The notes under the pieces: model-generated | The model's database searches: none | Told to the model about the DNA's origin: nothing | The model's input: the letters and a program-made list of their open reading frames with translations, nothing else | Translations under genes and position numbers: made by a program | NCBI GenBank assembly: GCA_017465475.1 | Contig: JAFTWC010000038.1 | Coordinates: forward strand, 1 to 64,000 | Length of the DNA: 64,000 nucleotides | From: Lachnospiraceae bacterium | GTDB taxonomy: Bacteria; Bacillota; Clostridia; Lachnospirales; Lachnospiraceae | Direction: 5' to 3' | In this document: piece by piece, positions 62,165 to 64,000 of the stretch | Position numbering within the stretch: the stretch's first letter is position 1 | Layout: the number at the start of each line of letters is the position of its first letter

Positions 62165-62959
62165 TCACGACCCACAGGATTTATAGTTTCTTACCCCCGC
62201 ACACCATACGCCGTAGCAAATCGCCAGAAACACCACCACCCCTACCGGATACAGTCCCAGTACCCGGTTCGTACTTCTTCCCAACAGAAACTGTAACGGA
62301 TAGTACTGCACCAGCGTATAAGGAATCACAAAGGTACAAAACCGCAGTACCCCTCTCCCGTACACATCAATAGGGTACTTGCCGTGTTCTTTTGCGCCGT
62401 AGGTTAACGCATTCAAGATGGACGTATCCTCAATGGTAAAGAAACAGAAGCTGGCTCCCAACATATACAGCCCGATAAACAAAAAGGTTGCGCCCACTAT
62501 CATAAGGGCCAGAGTAAGTGCCGTCAGCAAATTCCAACTCACTTTACTTTCTGCAATTCCGATACAAAGAGTAATGGTGGATGTAATTAGAGGCCCGGTT
62601 CTGCCGATTTCAAACCGGGTGCCCATAATCTGCAAAATCGGACTGCAAGGGCGTAAAAGCATCCGGTCAAATTCACCGCTTTTCACGATTCCCGAAAACA
62701 CCTTAAAGCCGTTGCCGAACAACTCTGCCAAGGTAAAGGCCATATGCATGACGGAAAAACAAAGCAGCACGTCCCCATAGGTATAGCCTTTGATTTCCGT
62801 CAGACCGTCAAACAAAAAGCGAATGGCTAAAAACTCGGTAAAGGCAATCATACACCGTCCGAATATCATAAGCCCGAAGGAAAGCTTATACTCCATAATA
62901 CTTCTGACACAAATAGCCGCATAGCGGATATACAAGGAAATACTTTTTCTCAGACTCAT
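62165..62959 (-). CDS. ABC-2 type exporter permease, second
   Basis: 264 residues from the ATG at 62959 (GGGAGGT 7 bases upstream). Six hydrophobic helices; the segment FSGIVKSGEFDRMLLRPCSPILQ (about 90-112) is typical of the ABC-2/DUF990 permease group. It begins 4 bases after the preceding permease stop and would form a heterodimer with it. Substrate unknown. Confidence 0.87.
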   Translation of the reverse strand: MSLRKSISLYIRYAAICVRSIMEYKLSFGLMIFGRCMIAFTEFLAIRFLFDGLTEIKGYTYGDVLLCFSVMHMAFTLAELFGNGFKVFSGIVKSGEFDRMLLRPCSPILQIMGTRFEIGRTGPLITSTITLCIGIAESKVSWNLLTALTLALMIVGATFLFIGLYMLGASFCFFTIEDTSILNALTYGAKEHGKYPIDVYGRGVLRFCTFVIPYTLVQYYPLQFLLGRSTNRVLGLYPVGVVVFLAICYGVWCAGVRNYKSCGS

Positions 62960-62963
62960 CTCA

Positions 62964-63767
62964 TCAACCTCCCTGTACCACAATCTTTTTTTCAACAAAC
63001 TTCCATGTACACAGGCCCGCTGCCACCAAAATCACCAGCCAAAGTACCTGCTTTGCCATCACCGGTCCTAAATCTGCCACAGGCAAATCCCCGCTGTATA
63101 CACGGAACGGAACATTCTGCATATAAGGAAAAGGCAACCATTCCACCACCTTCCGAAATCGCTCCGGAAAGAAGGGAAGTGGAATCACATTTCCCATGAA
63201 AAAGTCCGCAGAACCAAGCAACACCATACGCCATCCTTGGGGAGAAATGGTGAAAAAGCAAAGCATATTCACAAACATGCAAAGAGCCACCGCAACGCCC
63301 ACTGCAAGCACTAACGTAACAAGAAACAGTACAAAGGCTTCTATACTCACCGGTAAACTCATCCGTAAGGTTCCCGGAAGCAAAAACGCGCAAATAAGCA
63401 CCGGAATACACCGAAGCAGGGCCTCCGAACCACGACCTCCCACAATGCGGGCAAACCACATGGAATACACGGAAACCGGTCTGCATAGTTCATAAGAAAC
63501 TCCGCCGTTTTGGATCAAAGAAAAGATATCCTTATCGCCGGTCCATGTCGAAAACAATGCCAAAAACGCTTCCTTCAACCATATGTATGTCACGATGGAG
63601 GAATACTCCATAGGAAGCCCCGTTCCCATGGCTTCCGCTATGGCCTTAAAGGCAAAACACTCCATGATACCCCAAATGAGCTGGGTAGTCAGAGCTGTTA
63701 TCGATGCCATTCGGTACTGTAGTCCTGATGCAAAGCGAACCTTGAAAAACATATAATACTTTCTCAT
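62964..63767 (-). CDS. ABC-2 type exporter permease, first
   Basis: 267 residues, start after GGAGGG. Six helices with the related segment DIFSLIQNGGVSYELCRPVSVYSMWF (about 80-105) at the same place as its partner. Encoded 9 bases after the ATPase gene, so the three genes form one ABC exporter. Confidence 0.88.
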   Translation of the reverse strand: MRKYYMFFKVRFASGLQYRMASITALTTQLIWGIMECFAFKAIAEAMGTGLPMEYSSIVTYIWLKEAFLALFSTWTGDKDIFSLIQNGGVSYELCRPVSVYSMWFARIVGGRGSEALLRCIPVLICAFLLPGTLRMSLPVSIEAFVLFLVTLVLAVGVAVALCMFVNMLCFFTISPQGWRMVLLGSADFFMGNVIPLPFFPERFRKVVEWLPFPYMQNVPFRVYSGDLPVADLGPVMAKQVLWLVILVAAGLCTWKFVEKKIVVQGG

Positions 63768-63776
63768 AGCACCCTC

Positions 63777-64000
63777 CTACATAATGTCCAGCTTTTTGTA
63801 GAGAGCCGCCATGACATGGTCCAGGTTTATACCGGACTGCGCACCTAAAGATTCCTCATCCGATACTCCGGCACCAATCGTAATATTCCCGGCATTTTCC
63901 GGTGCATCTGCCGTCTCACCGATGGCAGCATTTCGAAGGTCTTGCAGGGTTCCGTCAAGCAGAATCTGTCCTTTTCCGATGAGAATGACACGTTCCGCAA
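63777..64000 (-). CDS. ABC transporter ATP-binding protein, C-terminal part only
   Basis: The frame is open from the right window edge to a stop at 63777-63779 (74 codons visible). It reads AERVILIGKGQILLDGTLQDL, the usual end of an ABC-2 ATPase nucleotide domain, then a short acidic/Gly tail ending KKLDIM. Walker A, signature and Walker B lie outside the window. It precedes the two permease genes. Confidence 0.85.
   Translation of the reverse strand, partial: AERVILIGKGQILLDGTLQDLRNAAIGETADAPENAGNITIGAGVSDEESLGAQSGINLDHVMAALYKKLDIM

Overview
The window looks like a chromosome segment of a spore-forming anaerobic Clostridia, most likely a Lachnospiraceae member. Evidence: a spoIIA/spoVA sporulation cluster, FeoAB with a FeoC-like protein, a T-box in front of valS, strong AGGAGG ribosome sites, moderate GC and typical Lachnospiraceae hypothetical families. 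Most genes lie on the minus strand. No rRNA, tRNA, CRISPR array, insertion sequence or prophage was recognised. Species assignment is inference.

Layout. 0-9 kb: a partial CotH-like lipoprotein with a 17-residue tail repeat, xylulokinase, two adjacent MutS-family ATPases, and a nuclease-helicase of the DinG/XPD type. 9-12.3 kb: an NfeD-flotillin operon divergent from an XRE regulator, with matching operator boxes at both predicted start sites. 12.3-22.5 kb: a large ABC transporter with a Met-rich outer domain, a two-gene HTH/ART-like (DUF3990-type) module with its own operators, a secreted Cys-rich/SPOR/CW_7 protein, asd, a PD-(D/E)XK-like protein and a 680-base repeat-rich stretch without a sound gene. 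22.5-30.9 kb: dusB, coaX, a LiaF-like protein, argF coupled to a foldase lipoprotein, spoVAD-spoVAE, and a vitamin B6 kinase plus ECF S component facing a MocR regulator. 31-41.5 kb: a C-terminally short MocR, MATE exporter, AraC regulator with a GH27 alpha-galactosidase, a CBS-type Mn pyrophosphatase, GH43 enzyme and carboxylesterase, the last two separated by a 283-nt hairpin. 41.5-46.6 kb: spoIIAA-spoIIAB-sigF-spoVAA-spoVAB-spoVAC and a zinc-ribbon/TPR membrane protein. 46.8-56.3 kb: valS with T-box, an EAL phosphodiesterase, a Crp/Fnr regulator facing a ferredoxin protein, and a sigma factor fused to a long C-terminal region. 56.3-64 kb: feoA-feoB-feoC, TetR, a GNAT remnant, asnS, a methyltransferase and an ABC-2 exporter cut by the window end.

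Regulation is unusually readable. asnS is preceded by a short reading frame containing five consecutive Asn codons and an intrinsic terminator, which suggests ribosome-mediated attenuation, whereas valS 12 kb away uses a T-box. The spoVA genes are split: AA-AB-AC follow sigF behind a near-consensus sigma-G promoter, while AD-AE sit 12 kb away. The HTH/ART pair and the flotillin operon each carry clear autoregulatory operator arrangements, and a Fnr-like box sits at about -41.5 in front of the ferredoxin gene. The best candidates for undescribed biology are the asnS leader, the HTH-ART pair and the long hairpin at 39.6-39.8 kb. All identifications are from reading the sequence; no database search was run.
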